Below the pieces are notes generated by a model. It was not told the DNA's origin. It was given only the letters and a program-made list of their open reading frames with translations, and made no database searches. From contig JBAOKB010000093.1 in the NCBI GenBank assembly GCA_037044905.1, positions 434,001-498,000 on the forward strand: 64,000 nucleotides of DNA, read 5' to 3'. A program made the translations under genes and the position numbers. Numbering within the stretch: the first letter of the stretch is position 1; each line of letters begins with the position of its first letter. Shown here one piece after another: positions 46,572 to 59,592 of the stretch. This stretch comes from Hortaea werneckii. Lineage: Eukaryota; Ascomycota; Dothideomycetes; Mycosphaerellales; Teratosphaeriaceae.

Positions 46572-49500
46572 ATGTCCGCGGAGCAAGAGCATGACAAAGG
46601 GAGCTCAGAAAACAGCAGCGCGAATGCGCAGCCCGTTTCGCGCAGCCCGACAGCATCGACCTCTGCCGAACAGCACAACGATTTCGACTCGTCCACGTCA
46701 CCTGTGAGGCAGAAACCCAATCTTTCCAGCATCCCTCCTCCGGACGTAGACTTCCGCGAGCAGGCAAAATCGCCGAACGCGCTCGCAAACCAGATCAGCC
46801 CTCAGGCCCAAGACCGTGTCTTTCCGATCCGTTCTGTAGTGGGGATTGAGCCAACAGCCACTCCCTCAGGGAGAGATCATCGACATGACGGTTACTTTCG
46901 GACGTCGGGCCAAGCACGTAGAATGTCTGCAAGTGGTCGACCACAGAACCTATCAGACAACCCGCTGGCAAGGAGCCGACAGACAAGTGCTGAGCGAAGC
47001 CGCCCTACCTCGCCACCCGCCGGCCCAACTGCCATGCCAGGACATACGGTGAGCGGATCAGGCTCAGCTTCAACACAGGCCGCTCACGCGGCGAACCCAT
47101 CACAGTCGTCGACCAAGGATGACAGAAACCCCATGTATTTGCAGAACATCATGCAAGAAACGGACGGGGACAGTACTAAATCTGGCACAGCAAGCGAGCG
47201 ATATCCATTGGATAGTGCTGGCAGCAACAAGAGCATCCGGAGCGCGAAAGATGAGACTGGAGGGCTTGTTACAGCGCGCTTCAAGCACATTGTCACTGAA
47301 GGAGGACATGCTATTGTTACTGGCAGAGATGGCGAAACGTTGCAGCGTTGTGAGGATGAGCCAATCCATATCCCGGGCGCCGTACAGGGCTTTGGTTTAC
47401 TCATTGCGTTGGAAGAAGAGAGCGAGGGTAGACTGATTGTGAGGGTAGTCAGTGAAAACTCGAAGAGACTCATTGGCTACACGCCAAAACAACTTTTTGC
47501 CTTGGAATCTTTCACAGACATCTTAAGCGAGGAACAGGCTGATAATGTGCTGGATCATGTCGACTTCATTCGGGACGAGGATGCAGACGTAAAGGCGAAC
47601 GGGCCAGAGGTTTTCACAATGAGCGTACGGACGCCACAGCGAAAGAGTCAGAAAATGTGGTGTGCTATGCACATCAACGAAGCTCACCCGAACCTAATCA
47701 TATGCGAATTCGAACTAGAAGACGACCCTGTGAATCCTCTGGTGCCACCGAATGATGCAACGCCTGAACCGGCGGAAGACACACTGAACTCGCAGCCAAC
47801 CGAGCAAGAGTACGCAGAGAGTACGCACAACGCCAGCAAGCCTTTACGAGTATTACGAAGCGCACGAAAACGGAAAGGGGAGGCCGCAGCAATGGAAGTG
47901 TTCAACATTATGTCTCAAGTGCAAGAGCAACTAGCGGCGGCTCCAAATCTGGAGGTTTTCCTCAAAATCTTGGTCGGTGTTATCAAGGAACTGACTGGTT
48001 TCCATCGAGTGATGATCTATCAATTCGACCAAGCCTGGAATGGAAGGGTGGTTACTGAGCTGGTTGACCCCAGAGCAACCAAAGATCTGTACAAGGGCCT
48101 AAATTTCCCTGCTTCCGACATACCAAAACAGGCGCGAGATCTTTACAAGATCAACAAGGTACGAATGCTCTACGACCGAGATCAGGAGACCGCGAGATTA
48201 GTATGCCGGACAGTCGAAGATTTGGAGATACCGCTGGACCTGACTTACTCCTATTTGCGGGCAATGTCACCGATTCACATCAAGTATTTGGGTAACATGG
48301 CTGTTCGAAGCAGCATGTCGGTCTCGATCAACGCTTTTGATGAGCTTTGGGGTCTTATCTCATGCCACAGCTACGGATCTAAGGGGATGCGCGTTAGCTT
48401 TCCCATCCGGAAGATGTGTCGGCTTGTAGGCGACTCAGCTAGTAGGAATATCGAGCGACTCTCTTATGCATCTCGGCTCCAGGCGCGAAAGCTTATCAAC
48501 ACAGTGCCTTCGCAGAACAACCCCTCTGGTTATATTATCGCGAGCTCCGAGGACCTGCTCAAATTGTTTGACGCTGATTTTGGCCTCCTGAGCATACGAG
48601 ATGAGACGAAAATCCTTGGCAATCTAGAGCAGAGCCAGGAGGCGCTAGCTATGCTGGAGTACCTCCGAATGCGGCAGTTTCAGAGCGTCATGACTTCGAT
48701 GGATATTAAAGATGACTTCCCAGATTTGCGATACCCACCTGGATTCACCCATTTAGCCGGCCTACTTCTTGTGCCGCTGAGTACTGGCGGGCAGGATTTT
48801 ATCGTCTTCTTTCGAAAAGGACAATTACGAGAGGTGAAATGGGCTGGGAACCCTTATGAGAAATTCATCAAGGAAGGTACTGAAGGCTACCTTGAGCCTC
48901 GCAAGTCGTTTAAGACGTGGAGTGAGACGGTCGTAGGGAAATGCCGAGAATGGACGGAAGAGAGATCGAAACAGCTGCTGTTCTCTGCTTGGTGTATGGC
49001 AAATTCATCGAGGTATGGCGACAAAAGGAGGCGGCGCTCCAGAACTCCCAACTCACGCGGCTCCTCCTCGCAAACTCGGCTCACGAAGTGCGGACCCCAC
49101 TAAACGCCATCATCAACTACCTCGAAATCGCACTTGAAGGCTCTCTCGACCAAGAAACTCGCGACAACCTTGCCAAATCCCATTCAGCATCAAAGTCGCT
49201 TATCTACGTGATCAACGATCTGTTAGATTTGACGAAGACAGAGGAAGGAGGCGACTTGACCAAGGACGAGATATTTGATCTCAGGGCTACCTTGGTTGAA
49301 GCTACCGACATGTTTAAAGGCGACGCTCGGCGAAAAAATCTTACTTACGAGATTACTGACTGTCCTGGTTTGCCCTCTCAGGTCATTGGAGATCAACGGC
49401 GAGTGCGACAGGCAATTAGTAACATCACTGCGAATGCAATCCAGAATACAACAGATGGTGGTATTAAGGTAGAGATGTATCTCGCTAGCCGAGACGAGAT

Positions 49501-51310
49501 GGGGTGTGAAGTGGAAATTTCAATAACTGACACCGGTGTGGGAATGAATGCACGCAAGCTCGACGCACTATTCCGTGAGCTGGAACAAGTGCAGAGCGAG
49601 TCCAGCGGAAGTCTCAACGATGCCATGCTCACCGACCCGAAGAGTGTACCAGAGTCATCTTCGAAAGATGAGGGGCGTACGCTTGGATTGGGTCTCGCCG
49701 TAGTTGCCCGAATTATCCGAAACATGAACGGCCAGCTACGACTGAAGTCAGAAGAGGGAAAGGGCAGTCGATTCGTCATTCAATTCCCATTCGAGCTGCC
49801 TGATACCGAGCCTAAGCAGCACGCCATCGAGGCCGGCTCGAATACCGAATCTACCGCCGGCAGCGCTACTCCTCAAGGCGAAGCCCCTCCGATTGATGCC
49901 TCTACTCCTTCCAATCAAGCTCCTGGGGAGGTCACTTTGATAAAGCGCGACGAAAGAAGGGCCTCGAGTGATAGGAGCATGAGCATGCACTCACCACTGT
50001 CCAGAAAGAGCAGCGGAGGCAGCTTAGGCAGCCGAGGTAGCCGGAGAAGTTATGCAAGCTTGAAATCTCAACACAGCAACCTCAGCAAGGCGTCAGCTGC
50101 TAGCAGAGGAAGCGAAGCTGACAGGCTGATCGACGCCATTCAGCAACCTCACAACGTCCGATCCATTAGCTCATCAAGGCGCCCTGGCAGTTCCGGCGGG
50201 CCTTCTACACCCCAGTCTCGGCCTCCGCTTGACAAGCGGCATACCACGGCTGTTGTTTCTCCATCAAACAATTGCAAACACGTCCTCGCACTAAGAGTGT
50301 GGAAACGAGGTTTGCTCGGGATCACCAGTTGGTAGAGGGAAGGCGGGGAAGTAAACCCGGCGAATTGAACATCGAGGGCCAGGGTCAGCCTATCCGCCCT
50401 GTCCGAATGCCTGATGATGTTGTTTCTTCCCCTGCTAGCAACGATTCGCCGAAAACACCGTTGAACATCTCTGCGCCGGCCGAGGAGTTGCCTCACTCTG
50501 ATCATTCTCAAGTGCCAGAGAAGACCGAACAACCTCCAAAGGCGGATCACATGCGCGTCCTCGTAGCCGAAGATGACCCTGTCAACAGTCGAATCATCCA
50601 AAAGCGGCTGCAGAAGCTTGGACATGAAGTATTCCTGACTGTAAATGGCGAAGAGTGCGCAAGCACTTACGGAGACAAGAGCGGCTTCTTTGATATCATA
50701 CTCATGGACATGCAGGTAAGGAGACTCTGTTATTGTGAACCAAACCTCTCGGCTAACCTCGTTGCAGATGCCAATTGTAGACGGTCTTACGTCGGCAAAG
50801 ATGATTCGATCTTATGAGAAATCTCATCCGGAGCATCTACTGTCCACACGAGCTACCTTAAATGGCAGAGTACCTATCATCGCTGTTTCAGCGTCACTCA
50901 TTGAGAGAGAACGACAAATATACATTGATGCCGGCTTCGACGGTTGGATATTGAAACCAATCGCTTTCCAGCGCCTGAGCGAAATCATGTTGGGCATTGT
51001 AGATAAGCAAGTGCGACGCAAAAACCTTTACAGCACCGGAAAATGGGAATCCGGAGGCTGGTTTGTGGAAGGACAGCCGAATGTGTTCTCGGCCAATACC
51101 AAACCGAGCCAGGAGCCGCCCACCAGCGCACCGGGGCACGAGGCGGACAGTGATGCAGTCAAGGTCGCGGCAGCGACAGACGACCCAGGAGTCAAAGGAG
51201 AAGGAGAAAGTGAGCAGACACAAGAGCAACAGCGTCTGCTTGAAGAGCAGGAGAAGAAAGCACAGGAAGAGCCGCCAGCCTCAGACTTACCACCTGCAGA
51301 AGCAAGCTAG
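46572..51310 (+). CDS. fphA: Fungal phytochrome hybrid histidine kinase (FphA-type), two frame breaks
   Basis: A red/far-red light receptor kinase that binds biliverdin. ATG 46572; about 230 disordered residues, then a PAS domain with the chromophore Cys at residue 260 (LQRCEDEPIHIPGAVQ). A GAF domain (FHRVMIYQFDQAWNGRVV; YLRAMSPIHIKYLGNM) and PHY domain follow. Histidine kinase: H-box SAHEVRTPLNAIINYLE (His codon at 49082), N-box SNITANAIQNT, DTGVGMN, GLGLAVV. A Ser-rich linker leads to a receiver domain (VLVAEDDPVN, phospho-Asp in ILMDMQ|MPIVDG, KPIAF). The 52-bp intron 50716-50767 (GTAAGG...CTAAC...GCAG) lies in the receiver. Single bases are missing near 48963 (WTEE|IETAAV) and at AAA 50266-50268. 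Corrected 4,689 nt, 1,562 aa. Confidence 0.93.
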
Positions 51311-52143
51311 AGGAGATGCGCAGCCTGGCGCTGCGTCATTCTAGCTTCACGACGTTCACAACAAATGAGATATGGAGTTTGATTGGGTTTGAAGATGGGA
51401 GGCAGCGCATGAAACTGCACAGCCACTTTTGTTTATGAGAAGTTTTCTAGGCGAGTGGGCAAGGGATTCATTTTGCCCCAGGTCCCGAGCAGGAGTCACG
51501 ATGTGCATGGTGTTGATGTTTTGAATTGCTTCGCCGCTCATGGGCTTCTGAGCGATAGACTAGGATTGGGGACATTCTGCATTGCATCCCGACGGGAAAG
51601 TCGGGGCGACTCTAAATGAGTGACCGGGCGGGGTCTCATTTCCAGCGCCTGAGATGTTCAGACTTCCTGAAGTAGTGCTAAAATCCGCCGACAATCAAGA
51701 GCAAATGATGAAAGACAGTGATCTTGCCGGTTCAATCAAGTGATTTTCCCTTGGGTTCCGCGAGTTGTTATTCGGAATTGTAGGCCCGACGTGACGCGTA
51801 CGTTCGGACAAGAATGAGATTCAGTAATCTAGATCGCAGCCTGAAGGTATTGCAGCATTTCGTTGGTTCATGGTTGTCGTATAGAGTAGGGGCAATGTTG
51901 TGGTCCACCATGCTCTGTACATAGTAGGCTCCACTGTGCAGTACTGTATCCAGCGGGCCTTCCCGGTGTTCTCAGCCATTGGATGGTTCCGATTCGCCGA
52001 GTCGCGGCTTGGTCATCCAGCCAACGTCAACAGTCGGGTCTGCTTCAACAACACCCTAACTACCTACCTCCCTCCGGGCCTCGTATCAATTTCCTGGGGA
52101 GCGCGAGCATGCGTTCCATTGAAGCAGTTCCATACGTAGTGCA
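51311..52143. other. Intergenic stretch between phytochrome and PAN2
   Basis: About 830 bp with the phytochrome 3' UTR and PAN2 promoter. No gene or repeat seen. Confidence 0.4.
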
Positions 52144-55100
52144 ATGGAGGCAGATTGGAGCGAGACCGCCAGGTTGACTCTTCCTGGACCCTCCCCCAAC
52201 GCGCCCAGTACCCCGATCACAGCGTTCGCGTTCGACACGGCACAGGAGCTGCTGTGGACCGGAAACGAGTATGTGAGTGAATCCATTGTTTTTTTTCTTT
52301 ATTCACGCCCCAGATTCTTCTTGACGTTCAAACACGAGTGTGAAACCATGAGAGCCAGAATCACCCTTCTCTGACCTCGAAGTAGGGGCGTGTGACGTCG
52401 TTCTATGGAGCAGAGCTGCAGAAGTACACGTCTTTCCATGGCCATGCTAGCAGCTCGTCTCGGTCGGCGCCTGGAAATGCGCCGGTCAAACAGTTTCTGT
52501 TTTGCGACAAAGGTGTCATCTCCGTCTCGCCACGCAGTGTGCATTGTGCCAGCCGGAAGGGGCTTACGCAATGGCATCTTGCCTTACCAGACATGCTCGA
52601 TCTACGATGCATGAGCTTTACCGGGAGGGGGACAGAAGAAATAGTCGTCGGCGGTTGCCAACCTCATCTGTATCGAATAAGCATTGAAAAAGGCACAGTG
52701 CTTGAGACGCTGTCGCCATCCAAACCTGTGCTGTATACCATGATGCGACGTTCCGGCCAATATATTTGCGCAGCCTCCCACGACGGATCCATTCATCTGC
52801 TCGATTCAAAGACCCTGGCCGTCGTCCACAAGTGGAACGTATACGCTGGCGCAATCAACGACATGGATGCCGAGGAGATTATCTACTGACTTGCGGCTGG
52901 GCTCAACATCAATACAGAGGACTTGGACTTGAACGACTAGTACGAGTATACGATCTCAAGAACCTTAAGCCTGCGGCCCCAGTAGCTTTCCAACAGGGTG
53001 CGGCTTTTGTCCGAATGCATCCGAAACTGTCTTCGACTTGCATTGTGACATCGCAGTCCGGAGCTATTCACTCGATCGATGTTCAGAATCCCGATGTACC
53101 TTCTATGAGGTACGCTCCAACATTTGACGCGCAACTGACAGGGTTGGAGCTCATGCCGTCCGGCAAGGGCTTTGCTATGACCGATACGAACTGTCAGGTT
53201 GTGCTATGGGGTTCGCAAACAAACATGCAATTCACCGAGTACAGTAGACCGACGGAGTTCGCAGACACTCAATTGGCATCGAAACAACTTGACTGGAGAT
53301 CTGAGGTCCCGCTGAATCTCATCGGAATGCCATACTACCGAGAAGCGCTGCTTTCAGGATGGCCTAATAGTCTCGTCCACGAAGTTGGAGCGCCTCCAGT
53401 CAAGCTTGACCCGACCGTTCATGCTACTCTGCGCAAGACCGACTACGGTATGGTTGGAGCGAACCCACGCACCACTCGAAGATATCAGGTGGAAGACACG
53501 CGTGCTTCATTAAACAGTCCAGGTTCCCTGGCGCCACCGAAGTTCCTCAGTGAGAAACCTCGAGATGAGAATGGCGCACCCGATGGTGAACGTAGACTGA
53601 GCGAAGACATTGGTAAGACACTCAACAGCTTGGCAATAAACGGTGTGTCTGATCCGCTGGCCTACTATCGGCCAGTCGAGATCAAATACAGCAAATTCGG
53701 CATCGACGACTTCGACTTTCGCTATTACAACAAGACGAGATACTCGGGCTTAGAGACTCATATCGTCAACTCATACGCCAACCCACTCCTACAACTCTAT
53801 CGCTTCAGCAATGTGACGCGCAACATCGCTCTGCAGCATGCAGCTAGGGTCTGTCTCAACGATAACTGTCTTGTGTGCGAACTTGGCTTCCTAGTGGACA
53901 TGCTAGAGAAGGCACAGGGGCAGAATTGCCAGGCTACCAATTTACTCAAAGTTCTAGGCAAGCAACGCGGCGCAGTGCCACTTGGCATATTAGAAGATCA
54001 TCCAACGAACATGCCTTTGACTGCTATGATTCAGACATTGAACCGTTTCATGTTGCATAAGCTTGAGGAGAGCTACAAAATAGCGGCAGGTAGCCCTGTC
54101 GCCATCCAGGCTGCCTTTGCCATGAAAGGAAGCAGCTTCATCAAATGCAATACCTGCCACTACCTGCAGGAAGCGAAAGATCAAGCGTGGTACAGTCATG
54201 ACCTTGTCTATCCGCCGAAGCCTGCGAAAAACTTACCAAGATCGACTACGCCACCCTTTACTCGGCTACTGCAGGATTCCATCCACCGTCAGGAACAACA
54301 GCGTGGGTGGTGCATGCGATGCCAAGGATACAAAGCCATTACCTCTCGACGCGCAATCTATGGCACGCCAGACGTCTTGATGATTAACGCAGCCATCCAG
54401 ACGCCAGATGCACGACACCTCTGGGCTACTAAGAATTTCCTCCCACGTGAGGTGGGAACTATCAATGCAAACGGCCAGGTCTACTGCTATGACGGTCAAG
54501 ACCTTCAGTGGCATCTTTCGAAGAGGCCACACGCTATCACTATTTATGAGCTAGTCGGTCTCGTCGCAGAAGTGGCGGCAGGCGAGTCACAGAGGTCGCA
54601 TCTCGTCTCGCTTGTGAATGTGTCGATCGGAGAGCCAGAGCCTAACCTGTCGCCCAACTGGCATCTTGTCAATGATTTCTTGGTACGACCTATACCCGAG
54701 GACGAAGCGCTTCATTTTGATGCTCGGTGGAGGCTACCATCGGTCATCATGTATCAGGCCAAATCCAAATCGCATATCCTTGACGATAGCTGGAAGAGAG
54801 AACTGGACACTAGCGTGCTTTATCGCAGCGTAGCTCAACCGTCTCTCTCGGAGAGCTACCATTTCCGGTCGCTTGCGCAATGATCCTTTGCCTGGCAGCG
54901 ACACTCACTGCGCTATTGACGCTGAGTTTGTTCGTTTGCTGAGGGAGGAAATTGACATGGGCGCCGACGGTTCACGTACTATCACGAGACCCGCCCGCTC
55001 GGGTCTCGCTCGGGTGTCTGTCCTGCGAGGGGACGGTCAAGAGCAAGAGCTGCCTTTCATCGATGACTACATTGCCATCGACGAACCCGTAGACGATTAC

Positions 55101-55663
55101 CTCACGCAATGGTCAGGCCTACAGCCCGGCGATCTGACGCCCGGAACGAGCCGCTTTGCCTGGTCAGTCTGAAGGAAGTCTACAAGAAGCTCTGGGTCTT
55201 GCTGAACCTCGGCTGCAAGTTCATCGGCCACGGCCTATCCAGCGATTTCCGGACCATCAACATCCACGTCCCGGAGTCGCAAGTCATTGACACACAGCAC
55301 CTCTTCTCCCTCGGCGAGCGAACGCAACGGAAGCTCTCCCTGCGCTTCCTAGCCTGGCTGCTATTACAGGAAGACATCCAACAGAACGGCCTGTCAGGCC
55401 ACGACAGCATCGAAGACGCCCGGACGGCTCTCAAGCTCTGGCGCAAATACGTCCAGTATGTCTCCGAAGGCAGCCTGGAAGATGTGAAGGACGATATATG
55501 GCGGAACGGGCGACGCACAGAATTCAAAGTCCCGAGTAATGGGGCGAAGAGGTTGCCTGAGACACCGAAGAATAGCGCACCTAATACGCCGCTCCAGCCC
55601 CCAGCGAGCATTGCTAGGATTAGCACGCCGTCGCGGTCAGATGTTGGGAGTCCACTGAAGTAA
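52144..55663 (+). CDS. PAN2: Poly(A)-specific ribonuclease subunit Pan2 (three frame breaks)
   Basis: Pan2 is the catalytic subunit of the Pan2-Pan3 deadenylase that shortens mRNA poly(A) tails in the cytoplasm. Exon 1 is 52144-52272. A 113-bp intron (GTGAGT...AGTAG) follows, and the rest runs 52386-55663. Blocks in order: WD40 N-terminus (ITAFAFDTAQELLWTGNEY|GRVTSFYG), linker with Pan3-binding region, inactive ubiquitin-hydrolase-like domain (NPLLQLYRFSNVTRNIALQH; RGWCMRCQGY), and a DEDD exonuclease with all acidic residues (AIDAEFV, GHGLSSDFRTIN, HDSIEDARTAL). Frame changes: -1 near 52876, +1 at TT 54873-54874, -1 near 55154. Corrected 3,408 nt gives 1,135 aa, the usual fungal length. Confidence 0.94.
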
Positions 55664-55915
55664 GAAAGGAAAAAAATGGAAGGAAGCAAGGATGGTGATT
55701 GTTTGAACAAAGATTTTGTGTGATACTTCATAAACCCGTAAAAGCTGTAAAATGCTATGTGCAGTCTTCAAAAAAAAAAAAGAAAAATCAACATAAACAC
55801 CTGAAGGTGTCTGGTATCGCGTTCAACATTGTGCAAAGAGAAAGAAAAACCTTCATGTACCCCTTCACATCCGCTTTGCAGCATGCCACCACTCTTATTC
55901 CACTTCATGATGCCA

Positions 55916-58150
55916 TTACACCTGCGGCCAGCGTTGATGACCTCCGGGGTGGCCTCGTCCGCGTACTTCTTGAAGTTGTCCTGGAACAGCTGGCCGAGCT
56001 TGGTGACCTCGCCGGTGAAGTCGGCGGTGCCAGTCCAGCTCTTCTTGGGGTTGAGGAGCTCGTCCGGCACGCCCGTGCACGTCTTGGGCACGGACAGGTT
56101 GAAGACGTCGTAGGTCTCGTAGTCGACCTTGGCCAGCTCGCCGCTGTGGATGGCGTCGAGGATGGCGCGGGTGTACTTGAGTGGGCAGCGCTTGCCTGGT
56201 AATTCGTTAGCCGGAAAGCGGGATGGTAATGAGGGAGAAACGGATGACTTACCACCGGTGGTAACACCAGCACCGACCCAGCCGGTATTGAGCAGCCATG
56301 CGTTGGCGTTGTGGTGGGCGATCTTGTCTGCCAGCATCTTGGCGTAGCGCATCGGGTGCAGGGCCAGGAAAGGTTGGGCAAAGCAGGAAGAAAAGGTAGC
56401 CTGCGGCTCGGTGACACCTTCCTCGGTACCGGCCATCTTGGAGGTGTAACCGGAAATGAAGTGGAACATGGTCTGCTCGGTGTTGAGCTTGGAGATAGGC
56501 GGCAGCACACCACGAGCGTCGCAGGTGAGCAGGACGATGTTCGTTGGGTGGTTGGTGGAGATGCAAGGGATCTTGGTGTTCTCGATGTACTCGATCGGGT
56601 AAGCGCAGCGAGTGTTCTCGGTCAGGGTGGAGTCGTCGTAGTCGACGACACGGGTGACCGGGTCAAAGACGGTGTTCTCCAGGATGGAACCGAACTTGAT
56701 GGCGTTGAAAATATCGGGCTCCTTCTCGGCAGACAGGCCAATGCACTTGGCGTAGCAACCACCCTCGATGTTGAAGACACCGCGGTCACTCCAGCAGTGC
56801 TCATCGTCACCAATGAGGGCACGCTTCGGGTCAGCGGACAGCGTAGTCTTGCCGGTTCCTGAGAGACCGAAGAAGACAGTGACGTCGCCACTCTTACCCT
56901 CGTTTGCGGAAGAGTGGAGGGTCAAGACGTTGTGCTTGACTGGCATCTCGTAGAACAGCACGGTGAAGATACCCTTCTTCATCTCACCGGCGTACTCGGT
57001 ACCAAGGATGACCATCTCCTTCTCGGCGAAGTTGATGGCAACGGAAGTAGACGAAGTCATCCCCGTAGTGAATCTGTTGGCGGGGAAAGCACCAGCATTG
57101 TAGATCACGTAGTCAGGGTGGAAGTGCTCCAGCTCTTTCCGCGATGGGCGGATAAGCATGTTGCGCATGAAGAGGGCATGGTAGGCACGAGCGCAGACAA
57201 CACGCACGTTGATCCTGTAGCGCTCGTCCCAACCAGCGTAACCGTCGATAACATAGATGCGGTTACGGGTGTTCAGGTAGTCGACAGCACGTTCGCGGTT
57301 GATACGCCAAACCTACAAATTGACGTCGGGTCAGCGAATCAGAATCGACGATGTCGCGAAAGCATGTGATGGTCCAGCCAAAGCCGTCAGGCCGATCGCG
57401 CCCGAAAGTGCGGGGCAGCGGAACTGCGAGGCTAACAGCTCGGCAATGCGAGGTGGGATGACGCTCTGCCCCGCCGACGCGTGCTTGTGATTCTCTTCGC
57501 GCCGACGGAGAAGAGTCCAAGGCAATGTGTGAATATTGGAATGGTATGGGTGTTAGGACTCACATCAGGCGACATTGGCTTGTTGACTGGGCCCCACCAG
57601 ACGTTGCTTTCTGAGCCCTCCTCTTTTACAATACGCTTGTCGGATGGTGAACGGCCAGTCTTCGCACCAGAGTATGCAGAGAGAGCACCTGAGGAAGTGA
57701 TGGCAGAGCCAGTCTCGTAGACAAGGGCATCTTCGTACAGGGCCGGAACGGATGGGTTGGCAATCTAGAAAGCATTAGCGTTCTGTCTGTGGCCAGCGGC
57801 CTGCAGTATTGTGAAGTGCTTACAATTGAGACACGGTCGTAGTCGATGTGTGCTCTCTCGTGGAGCTCCTCCTCGATCTCGGTGTGCTCGTTCTGCGGCC
57901 TGTGCAGCTTCGTCAGCCATGCACATTGCACTCGGCATCGAGGTACCTACGCAACACCACCGGGGTGGAGGGCGGTCTTGTTTACACTGTTGGCAACCAT
58001 CTTGATTGGTCCACTGGTCAATGAGGTAGAATGAAAGTTGTTCTTCTGCTGCTTGGAAATCTGTTCGGAGAGGAAGTTGTTGGAGCCGTCAGGAGGACCA
58101 GGTGTGAATGATCGAACAGGAGGAGCAGGACGGGAGTTGATATTTGACAT
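55916..58150 (-). CDS. PCK1: ATP-dependent phosphoenolpyruvate carboxykinase
   Basis: This is the key cytosolic gluconeogenic enzyme: oxaloacetate plus ATP gives phosphoenolpyruvate plus CO2. Five exons: 57951-58150, 57824-57899, 57564-57764, 56253-57312, 55916-56195; introns of 51, 59, 251 and 57 bp, all GT-AG. Motifs: ITSSGALSAYSG, VRVVCARAYHALFM, the ATP/metal loop FFGLSGTGKTTLSADP, GDDEHCWSDRGVFNIEGGCY, ENTRCAYP, GGKRCPLKYTRAILD. ATG 58150 gives about 50 residues before the conserved MVANSVNKTALHPGG (alternative start 58000). One C appears lost at GG 55926-55927 (plus strand); with it the protein ends NAGPQV and is 605 aa. Uncorrected, the frame runs on to 55768 with an unlikely tail. A CGGN7CGG site lies 147 bp upstream. 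Confidence 0.94.
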
Positions 58151-59592
58151 TGCTCGCCTCGGAACAAACCTCTGGCCTGGCGATTCGTGCCCCACAAAGA
58201 CGTGTTTGCAAGCTATCGAGCTATGCCTCCCTGCGGTGGTGATACGGCTTACGATTGGTAGAATGGCGGAGCCCCAAACGCTTGATCGCTTTTAGACGGA
58301 AGAAATCGGAGCTCGGGCGTGGTCGGGCTGCAGGGCTGGCTGTTCTCTTTAGCGGCTGCTGCGGACGACGGTGATGATATGATGCGGATGATGCTCTGCT
58401 GATGATGGAACTGCCTAGCTGCGTGACAATTTATCAAATATGAGAACCAGACGGGGCGCTGGGACGGAGGAACGGATCTCGTCGACAACTCCTCCCGCTA
58501 TGCCTAGGCAAGCAAGTAGATTTCAATTAGCCTTCATGTCGTCACTGAAGGCATTGCGAACACTGCGGGGCACGGCCAGCCAGCAGAGAAGAGGCATGGG
58601 CGTTCCGCGCATATTCGTGAGCGATGCGCGATCCTGCTACCGACCTGCCTATCTGCCGTACCGAGCTCCCACTTCACGCCTGCCGATTCGCGTATAGTCG
58701 TGTCGCGGAGAAGGACGGGGTCTAGCTCCCCCCATCCCAGCCAAGCAGACACTGCACAGATGCCTTGCGGCTCCAGACTGGGGTCCCGCTCAGGTGTCGG
58801 TGGTGAGTTTGCTTCCACGGGTTGGAACCACCCACTTGCTCCCGATGCTGCGCATAAGTAGTGCCCTCCATCCTGCTCCGCCACGAAAACGAATCGGCTT
58901 GTGCACAATGGGGATGATATGGCTCACGTATCCGTAACGGAACTCTTTTTTCTCACGATCCACTTTCACCGATGTTGTTCCTGTCTGCTGTCTTCAGCCG
59001 CTTTAAGCCGTCGAGTGAGCAGACCCATATGTGTAAGAGGCTTGCCTCGATTTAAAGTGACACATTTAAAAGAATTTGGCACCACTGTCCAAGGAATTTG
59101 GACTTCGCAAAAAATAATGCGAGCATGGCAAACCCTCTTAGGCTCAGGTTTGAGGTAGGATGCTTCGCACGAGTCATGCTGTCGCGCGCTCACCCAGGAA
59201 TACGAACTCCAAGACCATATATCCCTGGTTGTTGCACACTGTAAAGACTGGAAGCAGTAGTGATGAGCTTTAATGCGCGCGTCTTAAGTGAGTAGGATCC
59301 GCCAAGCCAGGCGCAGCAATGACGATCGTTTCGTAAAACCTCTTGGCCACCATAATGTATCCAGGCAGACATGAACAAAGAAAAGCGGTAAAAAGACTGT
59401 TTCAAGAATCCTGAGAGTGTTCATCTATTTTAGCAGCCATGTCGCCAAAAGTCCAACTGATGTAGCTACTCTCCATTCTCCCTATCAATCAAGCGAAAAC
59501 CACCAACATCCCTTGCGCCCACCTCCTCCGTCCGCAAGACACAGGAGAGAAAGACAGAAAACCCACACCAACACATCACAAACCCCCAAAAA
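58151..59592. promoter_or_regulatory. Divergent intergenic region upstream of PCK1
   Basis: About 1.44 kb. The PCK1-proximal 350 bp are rich in CGG triplets and hold the site listed at 58297-58309, plus GCGGAG and related matches to the fungal CreA consensus SYGGRG. The rest shows no gene. Confidence 0.5.
58297..58309 (-). promoter_or_regulatory. Candidate AcuK/AcuM (Rds2/Ert1-type) binding site upstream of PCK1
   Basis: The plus strand reads CGG-7 bases-CGG, that is CCGN7CCG in the PCK1 sense, 147 bp before ATG 58150. CCGN7CCG is the established recognition pattern of the Zn2Cys6 pair AcuK/AcuM that activates gluconeogenic genes, including the PEPCK gene acuF, in Aspergillus. Match and position are seen; binding is inferred. 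Confidence 0.55.
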
